Assembly (NCBI GenBank): GCA_033722555.1
Contig: JAWVYS010000008.1
Span: forward strand, 1-64,000
From: Brumimicrobium sp033722555
GTDB lineage: Bacteria > Bacteroidota > Bacteroidia > Flavobacteriales_D > Crocinitomicaceae
DNA: 64,000 nt
Direction: 5' to 3'
Positions 1 to 8,836 of the stretch are shown here, piece by piece. The notes below the pieces were generated by a model. The model ran no database searches. It was given only the letters and a program-made list of their open reading frames with translations, and was not told where the DNA came from. A program made the translations under genes and the position numbers. Position 1 is the stretch's first letter. Every line of letters begins with the position of its first letter.

Positions 1-300
1 AGTAAAGCTGGTCAAAAAATCTTGTATAGTGTCAATAAGGATTAGTTCATTATCTAAGACAATGGATAATTCATCTGGATACCCCATACTGTATACGAAC
101 ATCCAAGCATTGCGAATAGTACTGCCGGGTTCTATATGAATGGTGATTGTGTCTTCCGGCCACCAGGCACCAACACCCGTACTAAACCCCGCTGCAGTAA
201 CCCCACCATAATATATATCTTGATGAAACAATTTTTGCGCTGAGCTTTGTATAGAACAACTAATAATTAAAAGCAATATGGTAAAACGGAACAAATTCAT
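1..300 (-). CDS. Secreted protein, C-terminus beyond window (partial)
   Basis: An open frame runs from an ATG at 300 off the left edge: 100 codons without a stop. The first 20 or so residues form a clear Sec signal peptide (MNLFRFTILLLIISC, cleavage likely after SSAQ). The mature part begins KLFHQDIYYGG and contains a WWPEDTITIHIEPGS stretch that looks beta-rich. It lies downstream of, and in the same direction as, the large T9SS-exported protein, 66 nt away, so it may be co-transcribed and also surface-exposed. I do not recognise the family. The missing C-terminus would show whether it carries a T9SS sorting domain. Confidence 0.7.
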   Translation of the reverse strand, partial: MNLFRFTILLLIISCSIQSSAQKLFHQDIYYGGVTAAGFSTGVGAWWPEDTITIHIEPGSTIRNAWMFVYSMGYPDELSIVLDNELILIDTIQDFLTSFT

Positions 301-311
301 TTTGTCAATTA

Positions 312-356
312 AGCCCCTGTGCTTCCTGATCAATCAGGACACAGGGGCTGTTTTTT
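312..356 (+). terminator. Strong hairpin with T-run on the + strand
   Basis: A perfect 10-bp stem (312-321 with 340-349) encloses a second 7-bp stem (324-330 with 333-339), followed by six T at 351-356. It has the form of a Rho-independent terminator for + strand transcription, but both flanking genes are on the minus strand. On the minus strand only TTAATT follows the stem, so it may act there as a weak terminator or as an mRNA-stabilising hairpin between the two genes. Confidence 0.5.
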
Positions 357-366
357 ATTTAGTTGT

Positions 367-3300
367 TTATTGAACAATTAACTTTTGTGTTTCTATATAA
401 CGTCCTTCGTCATTTAATTTTACAAAATAAATACCAGCCTTCAAGTTTGAAGTCGATATTTTTACCTTGTTTTTATCGAACGAATAATCAGCAACGCGTT
501 TACCCGTAAGATCTATTACTTCAACTTTTGGGTTACTGTATACCTCGCCGTCAATTTCTACATTAACGATCGATCCTTTGGAAGGGTTGGGATACAACTT
601 CATTTCAGTTAGAATTTGACTACTGAGTTTATCATTCTCATTCGCCATCATTTTATTTCCAGTGTTAACGAACAACGGTTCTACTATCGGATAATACAGT
701 GAATCTCCTAAAGCTGACAGTAGAGCCTCACCATGGACAGCATTTATACGGTCATTTGGATCATATGCAACATCCTCAACCTCTTGTCTCAAATTACTGT
801 TAATTCTCAACGTATCAGTACAGTAAACGCCTGTCCCTTTAGAGATTATATCGTTCATTCCAGCTATACGAATAAAATTAGTAAGGCCGAACTCGGTTTC
901 TAAATTCGAGCGTGTATCCTCAAATTTCACTGTGTCTCTGTTACAAAGATAAACATCACAGAGATGTTCCTTTCTTCTTTGTTCAGACTCATATTTCAGT
1001 AATACCGCAACAGTATCAAGTCTACCGGGCATTATTGTATCTTCAAGTACCAGTCGAATAATTTTATCCAACATTAGTGACCGCTCGGTTTTATCGTAGT
1101 TTATACTAGTAATTAAATAATCACGTTCCGATTCGCCTCCCTGGACACTATTGATCTGATTTGCTATGCCGTTAGGTATATTTATATTATCCAAAGCAGC
1201 TAAGACAGCCGCAGATAAAGGAGAGTTGGCCTGAATAACTTGATTTAAATGACCACTCGGAGGATTTGAGTTAATATAAGCTATCAACACTTCATCAGAC
1301 AGGTAAGGAGAAACCGCAAGCAAAGTGTTTTTAACTACCCCGTCATCTTCAGTCTGAATTATACTTAAAAGCTCCTGCGTTCTATTATCGTCTATCAACG
1401 CCTCTTTACTCGATATTACTTCTTTAAGTGAGTCTAAACGACTCTTAAATAAATTAAGAAATGGAAGGACTCCAGTTGTACCTGATAAATCAGTAATCTC
1501 TGATGGACATGAATTGGTTTCATCATAATTAACTTGGTTTGCAGTGTTAAAACAACTACTTGTTGTCACAAAATCAGTGTTAAAATATAGTGGAGTAGTT
1601 ATATTGTCGGCATGATGTGAATACTCGAAAGGGAGTATTTGAGGATTAAGATTAGGATCATCATTAACTGCAATATCATTTTGAGTTGTAAAGGTTGAAT
1701 GACTGAAACGGTTTCCTGCCGGAGACTGAACAGCTTCTATGAGATCAAAGTTTGGACTGGTACAAAATCCTTGTTGATAAGCAATTCTACCAGACGCTAC
1801 AGCTAGGTCAGCTTCATAGATATCTTGACTGAAATCGTTACATTTCCAACGTAAACCAGTATTATTAGGATAAGGTGAAGAAAAATCATATGGTTCGCTG
1901 TTGATATTTTGTGACTGTCCTCCTATTTTTATATTGGCAAAATCATTTCTGTAAATTTCGTTATCACCAAACCCGGAGTTATTTACTATTACACCATGAC
2001 TGTTACCGGAAGATGTAACGATAGGATCATTATATTCTGTGAAATTATTTTCCTCTACCTGATAACCGTCACAACTATATAGGTATACCCCGTAAGTTGC
2101 AAAAGTTTCATTTGGAGCAGCTGAACGATAAACTTCGAATTCATTTCGGGTTACTTCAGCATAATCGATGTTTCCAAGTAATATTCCGAAATAATTATTT
2201 TTGAAAATGCTACGGTCAACGGTGGTTTTACGACCGGTAATACTGGAAAAAGAATATACACCGAAGGTTAGGTCACGGAAAAAACTTTGATCAAAATTAG
2301 TGCAAGGTGTCCCTACGGGAACAAGACCTGCACATCTTGCTTTTATCTTTATTTGTGAATTAAAAGATAAAACACCAATACCTTGACGATTGAAACTATA
2401 TAAATCAGGAGTATAATTTATATAATCGTTACCGAATAGTTTTACCCCTACATTATTAAAGGTAGTGACATGTGCAATTGGATAGGCTGAAGGATCATTT
2501 AATACCCCATCTGTATTAAACTCAGTGTTAGTCACGCTGAATCGATTATCAAGCCCGTTTGGTGCTATATAACCTGATAAGAGTATATCTCTCTCATTAT
2601 TATGAAAGGTACTATTCGAAATTTCTATAATTCCACCTGTACTCCCAGATTGACCTAATCCAGGTCGATAGGGATATGCACTTTGACTAGAATAAATGGT
2701 AGTAGCAACCCCAATATAAGCATGTTCAATTTTGGAATTGTTGTACATTCTAAACCAACCCTGTTTACCAGAAGTAGATAAATCCTGGTTTAGATTACTA
2801 TATCCCTGGACTTGAACTCCGTTCCACATGGCATCGATGAAACATTCAGTGTCTACCGTTAAAGTAGTATTTCTAATTAGTGTTAATCGTGCACCTCGCA
2901 AACTTCCGTTTCCTCGTTCAACGATTAATTTAGAGCCGGGTGTAAAATAAAAGTTCATGTCTTTTATTTGAATATACGAGCCGGCAGGAATAATTAAATC
3001 CCCATCAATATAAACATCTCCGTTAGATGAGCCAAAAGGATTATTACTAACTCCAGGAGACCAAACTTGGTTAATGTTGTTATCAGTTATTCCGAGGCAA
3101 GCTAAATTTGATGTTAAATGTTCGGTATAATCCATTCCTGCTACTTGTTGCGGAAAGATATAAGAAGAAAGTCCTCTAAACTCAGCAATAGTCGTGCTTT
3201 GATGCGATTCGTCGTTTGGTAAATAGTCATTTACAAACTGTATTTTTGCGGGGTTCCAATAATTCGGATCCGGAGTATTTGGGTTTCCAAGAGCAGCAAT

Positions 3301-4470
3301 ACGCTCTTCTGTCACAAGAACTAAATCACCATCTATATCTATTTCCATCTGAGACATTTTAAATTCATTGGCATTTTGAACATTCAGAGGTTGTAAATCA
3401 CCGCTACCAGGATTGTCAAAATCAAAATACTCTAGCGGGTTCGGGTGGTTAGAATTAGTATGGTGGGTAACATACAAAATATTTCCTCCTGGAGAAAACT
3501 CTAAACCATGAACAAATGCTCGCGAATTGTAACAAGATGGAAGACAGTCATCTTCCAAAAACATCGTTTGTTCTGAAGAAGAAATTAAATTGCCGTTATT
3601 ATCTAATTGAGCTGTGAATACTCCAATACCCGCGTTATCTCCTTGATTGGGTCCAAAAGCCTGATGTGCTACAGCAATTCTAAAATTACCGTTTGATAAT
3701 TCTCTAAGGGACATTCCGCTTCTGGTTAGCATTTCTGAATTTGGAACTGCTAGTGAGTATTCTATGTAATGATTATCATAATTAAAACCATTATCATCTA
3801 AAATATATTTGTGAATTCCTTCTTCCGTAGAAATATAGATTAAATAAGAATTGTCACATCTTTTTTCACTGCTGGCAAAAAATACATTACCTTGTCTTAA
3901 AGCTCCAAAACTTTCGTAAAAGTTAGGTGTCATATCGACTATATTGAAACTTGTTGAACCAAAGCTTCCTATTAATAAATCTCCCTCTACGAGAGGGTTT
4001 GCATTCGGTAAAGAAAAATCCAAAATCGAATAGAAAGGTACTTTATTAGATAGAGTCGTGTAGTCCGTTCTTCCGATAGCAAAGATATAATATCGCTGAC
4101 AGTTGTTTGGATCTGGAACAATTAATGTTTCGGCTCCACCTTTTACTTCTGTAGATAAATTCTGCATAACGTTAATCAACCTTCCTTCACTGTCAAAAAC
4201 ACGATTATCAACAACGAAAAATCGAATGTTACCATCCATGTCTCTAATTATGTTATGCGAATTTTGTGAAGGAGCGCCGTCATAGTCCCCTATATCCGGG
4301 CCTTGGGGTAAAGGTGCTATTGACAGATTAACTTGATCGAATTGGTTAGGAGGAAAAGTCCAAAGATTATTTCCCGGATTTCCTGTTTGGGCAACTGTAG
4401 TCGTTGAGAGCAACCCAAAACAGCTTATCGATAAGGCAATTTTGCCTATGTTTTTTATAAATTGTTTCAT
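367..4470 (-). CDS. Large T9SS-exported propeller/beta-helix surface protein
   Basis: This 1367-aa protein has an N-terminal signal peptide (MKQFIKNIGKIALSISCFG, cleavage near TTTVAQ). Residues about 30-440 contain repeated blade-like segments (DGNIRFFVVDN, GNILYVTHHTN, DGDLVLVTEER) suggesting a beta-propeller. Residues about 480-850 have the spaced Asn/Gly turns of a right-handed parallel beta-helix (NNSKIEHAYIGV, NSTFHNNERDI, NDFANIKIGG). A more helical segment follows. The last 75 or so residues match a type A T9SS sorting domain, with KLYPNPSKGS, then VIDLTGK and LKAGIYFVKL. It is probably exported through the outer membrane and attached to or released from the surface. Ligand unknown; adhesion or polysaccharide binding is a guess from the beta-helix. 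Confidence 0.8.
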   Translation of the reverse strand: MKQFIKNIGKIALSISCFGLLSTTTVAQTGNPGNNLWTFPPNQFDQVNLSIAPLPQGPDIGDYDGAPSQNSHNIIRDMDGNIRFFVVDNRVFDSEGRLINVMQNLSTEVKGGAETLIVPDPNNCQRYYIFAIGRTDYTTLSNKVPFYSILDFSLPNANPLVEGDLLIGSFGSTSFNIVDMTPNFYESFGALRQGNVFFASSEKRCDNSYLIYISTEEGIHKYILDDNGFNYDNHYIEYSLAVPNSEMLTRSGMSLRELSNGNFRIAVAHQAFGPNQGDNAGIGVFTAQLDNNGNLISSSEQTMFLEDDCLPSCYNSRAFVHGLEFSPGGNILYVTHHTNSNHPNPLEYFDFDNPGSGDLQPLNVQNANEFKMSQMEIDIDGDLVLVTEERIAALGNPNTPDPNYWNPAKIQFVNDYLPNDESHQSTTIAEFRGLSSYIFPQQVAGMDYTEHLTSNLACLGITDNNINQVWSPGVSNNPFGSSNGDVYIDGDLIIPAGSYIQIKDMNFYFTPGSKLIVERGNGSLRGARLTLIRNTTLTVDTECFIDAMWNGVQVQGYSNLNQDLSTSGKQGWFRMYNNSKIEHAYIGVATTIYSSQSAYPYRPGLGQSGSTGGIIEISNSTFHNNERDILLSGYIAPNGLDNRFSVTNTEFNTDGVLNDPSAYPIAHVTTFNNVGVKLFGNDYINYTPDLYSFNRQGIGVLSFNSQIKIKARCAGLVPVGTPCTNFDQSFFRDLTFGVYSFSSITGRKTTVDRSIFKNNYFGILLGNIDYAEVTRNEFEVYRSAAPNETFATYGVYLYSCDGYQVEENNFTEYNDPIVTSSGNSHGVIVNNSGFGDNEIYRNDFANIKIGGQSQNINSEPYDFSSPYPNNTGLRWKCNDFSQDIYEADLAVASGRIAYQQGFCTSPNFDLIEAVQSPAGNRFSHSTFTTQNDIAVNDDPNLNPQILPFEYSHHADNITTPLYFNTDFVTTSSCFNTANQVNYDETNSCPSEITDLSGTTGVLPFLNLFKSRLDSLKEVISSKEALIDDNRTQELLSIIQTEDDGVVKNTLLAVSPYLSDEVLIAYINSNPPSGHLNQVIQANSPLSAAVLAALDNINIPNGIANQINSVQGGESERDYLITSINYDKTERSLMLDKIIRLVLEDTIMPGRLDTVAVLLKYESEQRRKEHLCDVYLCNRDTVKFEDTRSNLETEFGLTNFIRIAGMNDIISKGTGVYCTDTLRINSNLRQEVEDVAYDPNDRINAVHGEALLSALGDSLYYPIVEPLFVNTGNKMMANENDKLSSQILTEMKLYPNPSKGSIVNVEIDGEVYSNPKVEVIDLTGKRVADYSFDKNKVKISTSNLKAGIYFVKLNDEGRYIETQKLIVQ

Positions 4471-4598
4471 TTTGTTTTATTGAAGTAAATTATTAAAAAT
4501 TGGAATGTGTATAGCTTTAGCGTGAGAAGCTATAGCTTAAGGAGGTTCTAATAATTTACTTTTGCCTCGGAGATTATTTATTTCGGCAATAAATTTGC

Positions 4599-4609
4599 GG
4601 GGGGGGGGG
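4599..4609. repeat. Poly-G homopolymer (11 G)
   Basis: Eleven consecutive G residues in an AT-rich spacer. Such tracts are prone to slipped-strand length change. It is not inside a gene I can support, and lies about 130 nt upstream of the start of the minus-strand surface-protein gene. Confidence 0.8.
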
Positions 4610-5054
4610 TAGATCGCTTAATACCGGCTGAAAAATAAGGATAAATCGGGTATTCAACCCAATATGAAATAAGGCAGTTAGTAGCATTGTGTAAGGTGTT
4701 TCGGTTCATAAGTAATCTATTCTGTGGTGCTAATATAGAAACAATAATCTGAAAAAGAAATGGTTGTACATAATTAATCTGAAGTCTTGAGCCTTTCAAA
4801 AGAAGTCAAAAGTGGGTTGTTAGGTAGTGATATGTAGTGTTTTCGGTGCAATAGTGTCAATTAGTCTTAAATGCATTGAGGTTAAAATAGATATAAGTTT
4901 TGTTCTTACAAGTAACGAGGTGTTAAATGTTTTCAAGGATGTTTTAAACCCTAAGCTCCTAAGATTTCATCGTATGGCCTTTGGAACCTTCCCTGCAAAA
5001 TACCTCAACCTTTAATATTCTTCCCTTTTTAACTAATCATTCGCACTTCTTCAA

Positions 5055-5062
5055 TATCTTTG
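5055..5062 (+). promoter_or_regulatory. Promoter -7 element for DUF4293 gene
   Basis: TATCTTTG matches the Bacteroidota TAnnTTTG element, 14 nt before the ATG at 5077. It argues against longer starts upstream in the same frame. Confidence 0.55.
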
Positions 5063-5076
5063 TAATAAAATTAGTG

Positions 5077-5649
5077 ATGTTACAACGAATACAAACCCTT
5101 TATTTATTATTCACCCTTGCGGCGCTCATTGTGCTAACCATTGGAACGAACGTTTTTGAAACCATGATCCTGAAACCCGACGTTTTTGTGCTCGAAAGCG
5201 ATGCAAATGTCTATGGTATTCAGAAAACGGTAGCTACTCAGGGAGAGCCTACTTCAGCCGATCTGGAACTGATCAGGGACAGCATTGGTTCGGACGAAGT
5301 ACCGGAAAACACCGGTAAAATTCCAACCTTTTATTTCCCTTTTTATTCGTTGACTATAATCCTTTCAATGTTGTGCGTAGTTGTAATCATGAGTTACAAA
5401 AATTTGAAACGGCAGCTTAAGTTTGGAAGGTTGTTATTTGTACTGAATTTATTCACCTTCATTGCCGCGGTTATTTTTTATTACCTGATCAAGGGTGATG
5501 TTGAAAAGTATGCCGACGCATATGCTGTTACCACCATCCTAGGGCTTGGTTTTTACTGCATCGTTATAGCCACGGCATTCTCATTTCTGGCCAACATAGG
5601 CATACGCCGGGATCTGCGCCTGATTCAATCCATAGACCGTATCCGTTAA
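5077..5649 (+). CDS. DUF4293 family membrane protein
   Basis: A 190-aa integral membrane protein of the Bacteroidota-specific DUF4293 family. Four hydrophobic segments are visible: residues about 6-27 (LYLLFTLAALIVLTIG), about 86-107 (SLTIILSMLCVVVIM), about 117-140 (LLFVLNLFTFIAAVIFYYL) and about 150-175 (ILGLGFYCIVIATAFSFLA). A loop with acidic residues separates the first two. I chose the ATG at 5077 because MLQRIQTLYLL is the usual family N-terminus and a TAnnTTTG box lies just upstream; the longer frame from 4981 adds 32 unrelated residues. The stop codon overlaps the ABC-F start (TAATG), so translation is probably coupled. Function unknown. Confidence 0.85.
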   Translation: MLQRIQTLYLLFTLAALIVLTIGTNVFETMILKPDVFVLESDANVYGIQKTVATQGEPTSADLELIRDSIGSDEVPENTGKIPTFYFPFYSLTIILSMLCVVVIMSYKNLKRQLKFGRLLFVLNLFTFIAAVIFYYLIKGDVEKYADAYAVTTILGLGFYCIVIATAFSFLANIGIRRDLRLIQSIDRIR

Positions 5650-7541
5650 TGAATTTTTTATCTGTTGAAAATCTGACCAAAACGTACGGGGATCGTACGA
5701 TTTTTGAAAACCTGTCTTTCGGAATAGACCAAGGCGAGAAAGTAGGACTTGTTGCCAAAAACGGCAGCGGGAAATCTACCTTGATGAAATGCCTGGTAGG
5801 CGAAGAAACCTTTGATGACGGACGCGTGGTGTTTCGCAATGATATATCCATTGCTTATTTGCAGCAGGCGGATAAATTGAAAGAAACCAATACCATATAC
5901 GAAGAAGTTTTCGATCATGATCTTCCCAAACTAAATGTATTTAAGGCATATAGCAAGGCTGTGAGAAACAATGACGAAGAAGCCATGGCCGATTTGTTTG
6001 AAAAAGTATCCGAACTCAATGCGTGGGATCTGGATGCCGCGGTAGAGCAAATCCTTTCCAAACTGAAGTTTGATGATTTTCACAGGCCGATTTCAACCTT
6101 AAGTGGAGGACAGCGAAAAAGAGTTGCGCTCGCAAAGGTGTTGATTGCCGAACCTGACTTCTTGTTTCTGGATGAGCCAACGAACCACCTGGATCTGGAT
6201 ATGATCGAATGGTTGGAGGAATACTTATCCAAATCGCGGTCTACGATTTTAATGGTGACGCATGACCGCTATTTTCTGGAGGTGGTTACGGATACCATTT
6301 TCGAACTGGAAGATGCAACACTTTACCGATACAAAGGAAATTTCTCGTATTACCTGGAGAAAAAAGCAGAGCGTGAGGAACAGCATGCCGTTACGGTGAA
6401 TAAGGCAAGGAGCCACATGCGCAAAGAGCTTGAATGGATCCGAAGACAACCGAAAGCAAGAGGTACCAAACAGAAAGCAAGGATAGACAGTTTTTACGAA
6501 ACCAAGAAAGTCGCTTCTCAGAATTTAGAGAAGGAAGAGTTGCATTTGGACACGAAAATGGAACGTTTGGGAACGAAAATTCTCGAACTTCATAATATTT
6601 CCAAATCCTATCCGGGTAAGAAAATTGTAGATAAGCTCAGTTATACCTTCAAACGACAAGAAAGGCTTGGAATCGTGGGCCCTAATGGAGCGGGTAAATC
6701 CACCTTCCTGAAAATGATTATGGGGGAGGAGAAACCGGATGCCGGAAAGATTGTGATTGGCGATACAGTCGTTTTTGGTTATTATTCTCAGGAGAACATT
6801 CAGGTCGACGAAGACATGAAGGTGATTGATGTGATTCGTGAGGTCGCAGAATATATACCGCTCTCGAAAGGAAGGGAAATGTCTGCTGCTCAATTCCTGG
6901 AAAAATTTCTCTTTCCGCGAAGCATGCATTACAATTTCGTGCGTAAACTGAGTGGAGGTGAAAAAAGACGCTTAAAGTTAATGAAGGTCCTGATGGCGAA
7001 TCCTAATTTTCTAATCCTGGATGAACCTACCAACGACCTTGATATTTTCGTGCTGAGTGTACTTGAAGATTATTTAAAGAATTTCCAGGGGTGCTTGCTG
7101 GTAGTATCACACGACAGGTACTTTATGGATAAGATGGTTGACCATATTTTTGTTTTCGAAGGAGAAGGTGAAATCAAAGACATCATCGGAAATTATACCG
7201 CCTATCGGGCACAGCAAAAACTAATCGAAAGGGAAGAGCAGGAAGAAAAGCGCCAGACAGCCAAAAAAGAAGCTGTTGAACTCAAGGAAAAGGCAGCCGT
7301 TGAAGCAGCAAAAAAAACGGAAGAAAAACGCAAATTATCTTTCAAGGAACAGCGCGAATTTGAGTCGCTCGATGAGGCGATCATGAAACTGGAAGAAGAG
7401 AAGGAGCAGTTAACCAAAGTGCTTTCAAGTCCGGATGCAAGTGCGGAAAAATTAACAGAAGTCAGTAAGCGCCTTTCTGAAGTTGTCAAAGAGATCGAAA
7501 ACAAAAGCGATCGCTGGATGGAACTTGCGGAGTTTGCTTAA
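5649..7541 (+). CDS. ABC-F family ATPase (Uup-like)
   Basis: A 630-aa soluble protein with two ABC ATPase domains and no membrane segments. Domain 1 has Walker A AKNGSGKST (around residue 40), signature LSGGQRKRVA and Walker B FLFLDEPTNHLD. Domain 2 has GPNGAGKST, LSGGEKRRLK and FLILDEPTNDLD. The inter-domain linker (RRQPKARGTKQKARID) and the C-terminal Lys/Glu coiled coil (about residues 530-625) fit the Uup branch of ABC-F, whose members act on ribosomes or on branched DNA intermediates rather than in transport. Length is close to E. coli Uup (about 635 aa). The ATG overlaps the preceding stop by one base. No antibiotic-resistance role can be inferred. Confidence 0.9.
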   Translation: MNFLSVENLTKTYGDRTIFENLSFGIDQGEKVGLVAKNGSGKSTLMKCLVGEETFDDGRVVFRNDISIAYLQQADKLKETNTIYEEVFDHDLPKLNVFKAYSKAVRNNDEEAMADLFEKVSELNAWDLDAAVEQILSKLKFDDFHRPISTLSGGQRKRVALAKVLIAEPDFLFLDEPTNHLDLDMIEWLEEYLSKSRSTILMVTHDRYFLEVVTDTIFELEDATLYRYKGNFSYYLEKKAEREEQHAVTVNKARSHMRKELEWIRRQPKARGTKQKARIDSFYETKKVASQNLEKEELHLDTKMERLGTKILELHNISKSYPGKKIVDKLSYTFKRQERLGIVGPNGAGKSTFLKMIMGEEKPDAGKIVIGDTVVFGYYSQENIQVDEDMKVIDVIREVAEYIPLSKGREMSAAQFLEKFLFPRSMHYNFVRKLSGGEKRRLKLMKVLMANPNFLILDEPTNDLDIFVLSVLEDYLKNFQGCLLVVSHDRYFMDKMVDHIFVFEGEGEIKDIIGNYTAYRAQQKLIEREEQEEKRQTAKKEAVELKEKAAVEAAKKTEEKRKLSFKEQREFESLDEAIMKLEEEKEQLTKVLSSPDASAEKLTEVSKRLSEVVKEIENKSDRWMELAEFA

Positions 7542-7648
7542 GGTAGCCGGGAGTTTGAGCATACTATACGGGCAAATCCGCGAGATAGCCGGTAAACAAT
7601 AGTTATCTCCGCAAGCTGCTGTAAAGCTCTCATGTGCTAAAACGATAC

Positions 7649-7942
7649 ATGCGTTGGAAACACGAAATCATGCGCGGGAAACATGAATTCGTTCGTGGGA
7701 AATACGATATCATGCGTTGGAAACATGAATTCGTTCGTGGGAAATACGATATCACGCGTTGGAAACATCAATTCGTTCGTTGGAAACACGAAATCATGCG
7801 TGGGAAACTCGAAATCATTCATGGGAAACATGAAATCATTCGTGGGCAACATCAATTCGTTCGTGGTAAATACGATATCATGCGTTGGAAACATGAAATC
7901 ATTCATGGGAAACATCGATTTGTTCGTTGGATACACCATTTT
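7649..7942. repeat. 21-bp tandem repeat array, 14 units
   Basis: Fourteen contiguous, degenerate 21-bp units (first at 7649-7669, last at 7922-7942) share the core CGTKGGAAAYAYGAWWTC. Two unit types alternate in part: one starting ATGCGTTGG and one starting GTTCGTGGG. Because 21 is divisible by three and the unit lacks stops, reading frames stay open on both strands (about 7634-7954 and 7683-8024 plus, 7637-7948 minus). Between-unit differences fall at unit positions 1, 3, 5, 7, 13, 15, 16, 18 and 19, which spread over all codon positions, so I see no sign of protein-level selection. I treat it as a non-coding array between the ABC-F gene and mntR. Confidence 0.85.
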
Positions 7943-8112
7943 ATGCATGAGTAATTCGATATTGTTCAGGATGGATGGTGTTTTATCTTTATTCCGTGCA
8001 AATACCGGTTTTTATAGGTGTTAATCCATTGATGTTAGGTGATTTACTTTTAGACTTATTGCTTTTCGATTACATATTGGTCAACTATTCCTTTAAATAA
8101 TCGAAATCAATA

Positions 8113-8128
8113 TTTAGACTTATCTAAA
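8113..8128. promoter_or_regulatory. Candidate DtxR/MntR-type operator
   Basis: TTTAGA and TCTAAA (8113-8118 and 8123-8128) form a perfect inverted repeat with a 4-nt spacer. It lies directly upstream of the -7 element and 34 nt before the start of a DtxR-family regulator. Palindromes of this AT-rich TTTAG-type are typical DtxR/MntR/SirR sites. Autoregulation and control of the downstream ZIP gene are inferred. Confidence 0.55.
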
Positions 8129-8136
8129 AATAAATT

Positions 8137-8144
8137 TATATTTG
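8137..8144 (+). promoter_or_regulatory. Promoter -7 element for mntR-like gene
   Basis: TATATTTG matches TAnnTTTG, 18 nt before the ATG at 8163. The palindrome at 8113-8128 sits in the -33/-7 spacer, well placed for repression. Confidence 0.55.
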
Positions 8145-8162
8145 CTCTGGAATTTGAATCAG

Positions 8163-8831
8163 ATGGAAGAGCATTTAACCCAAAGCGAAGAGAACTACAT
8201 CAAGGCTATTTTTGCCTTGCAGGAAGAAACGAGTGCGCCCGTGTCTACCAACGACCTTGCCGACAAGATGGAGACGAAAGCGAGTTCGGTAACCGATATG
8301 GTAAAGAAACTCGCTGAAAAATCCTTAATCTCCTACAAGAAATATAAGGGGTGCGAGCTCACGGCTGAGGGAGAACGAACGGCTTTGAAAACGATTAGAA
8401 AACATCGCTTGTGGGAAACCTTTCTGGTTGAAAAGTTAAAATTCGGCTGGGATGAGGTTCATGAAGTGGCAGAACAGCTGGAACACATCCGTTCGACAAA
8501 GTTAACCGATCAGCTGGAGGCATTTTTGGATTTTCCGAAATTTGATCCTCACGGTGATGCTATTCCGGATCGTAACGGCGAGATTGTCAGGAGAGAAAAG
8601 AGCTGCAAACTGTATGAACTGAACCTCCACACGGAAGCGGTTGTGATCGGTGTGGCCGACGGATCTCCTTCTTTCCTTCGCTATTTGGACAAACACCGGA
8701 TCAACTTAGGAACTAAACTAAAAGTAACGGAGAAATTTGAGTTTGATGATTCACTGGAGGTAGAACTGAACGATTCGAAGCTGAGTCTTTCGTCTGCCGC
8801 GGCTACAAATATTACGGTTCAGTTAATTTAA
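8163..8831 (+). CDS. DtxR/MntR-family metal-dependent regulator
   Basis: A 222-aa DNA-binding protein. Residues about 1-65 are a winged helix (LTQSEENYIKAIFAL, then VSTNDLADKMETKASSVTDMV). The middle has the DtxR-family dimerisation/metal-binding pattern (HRLWETFL, EVHEVAEQLEHIRS, DPHGDAIP). Residues about 150-222 look like the FeoA/SH3-like C-terminal domain of longer DtxR/IdeR relatives. Family members bind Mn(II) or Fe(II) and repress metal-uptake genes. The ATG at 8163 was chosen over an earlier in-frame ATG at 8142, which lies in the promoter element. The ZIP transporter follows 5 nt downstream, so this is a regulator-transporter operon. Which metal is sensed cannot be decided by eye. 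Confidence 0.88.
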   Translation: MEEHLTQSEENYIKAIFALQEETSAPVSTNDLADKMETKASSVTDMVKKLAEKSLISYKKYKGCELTAEGERTALKTIRKHRLWETFLVEKLKFGWDEVHEVAEQLEHIRSTKLTDQLEAFLDFPKFDPHGDAIPDRNGEIVRREKSCKLYELNLHTEAVVIGVADGSPSFLRYLDKHRINLGTKLKVTEKFEFDDSLEVELNDSKLSLSSAAATNITVQLI

Positions 8832-8836
8832 AATCC

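Larger units (their letters stand above)
4471..5076. other. 606-bp non-coding spacer with hairpin and poly-G tract
   Basis: This is a divergent intergenic region. Short frames within it (for example 4578-4799 minus and 4827-5015 plus) have no signal peptide, family resemblance or promoter context, and I do not call them. It holds an 8-bp inverted repeat, TATAGCTT at 4510-4517 with AAGCTATA at 4527-4534, which lies 40-60 nt upstream of the big minus-strand gene and could be in its leader. An 11-G homopolymer lies at 4599-4609. Confidence 0.6.
7542..8162. other. 621-bp intergenic region carrying the tandem array
   Basis: Besides the 21-bp array it holds a weak inverted repeat just after the ABC-F stop (GAGATA near 7582 with TATCTC near 7605) and the mntR promoter and operator at 8113-8144. 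I see no credible gene. Confidence 0.6.

Noticed and set aside
4578..4799. 73-codon minus-strand frame covering the poly-G tract
   Set aside because: No family resemblance or promoter; the C-terminus is made of the translated homopolymer.
7649..7942. CRISPR array
   Set aside because: Units are directly adjacent with no unique spacers, and no cas genes are present.
7634..8024. Open frames of 100-113 codons on both strands over the 21-bp array
   Set aside because: They arise because the unit length is a multiple of three and the unit lacks stops. Changes between units are spread over all codon positions, and no frame has a signal peptide or promoter.
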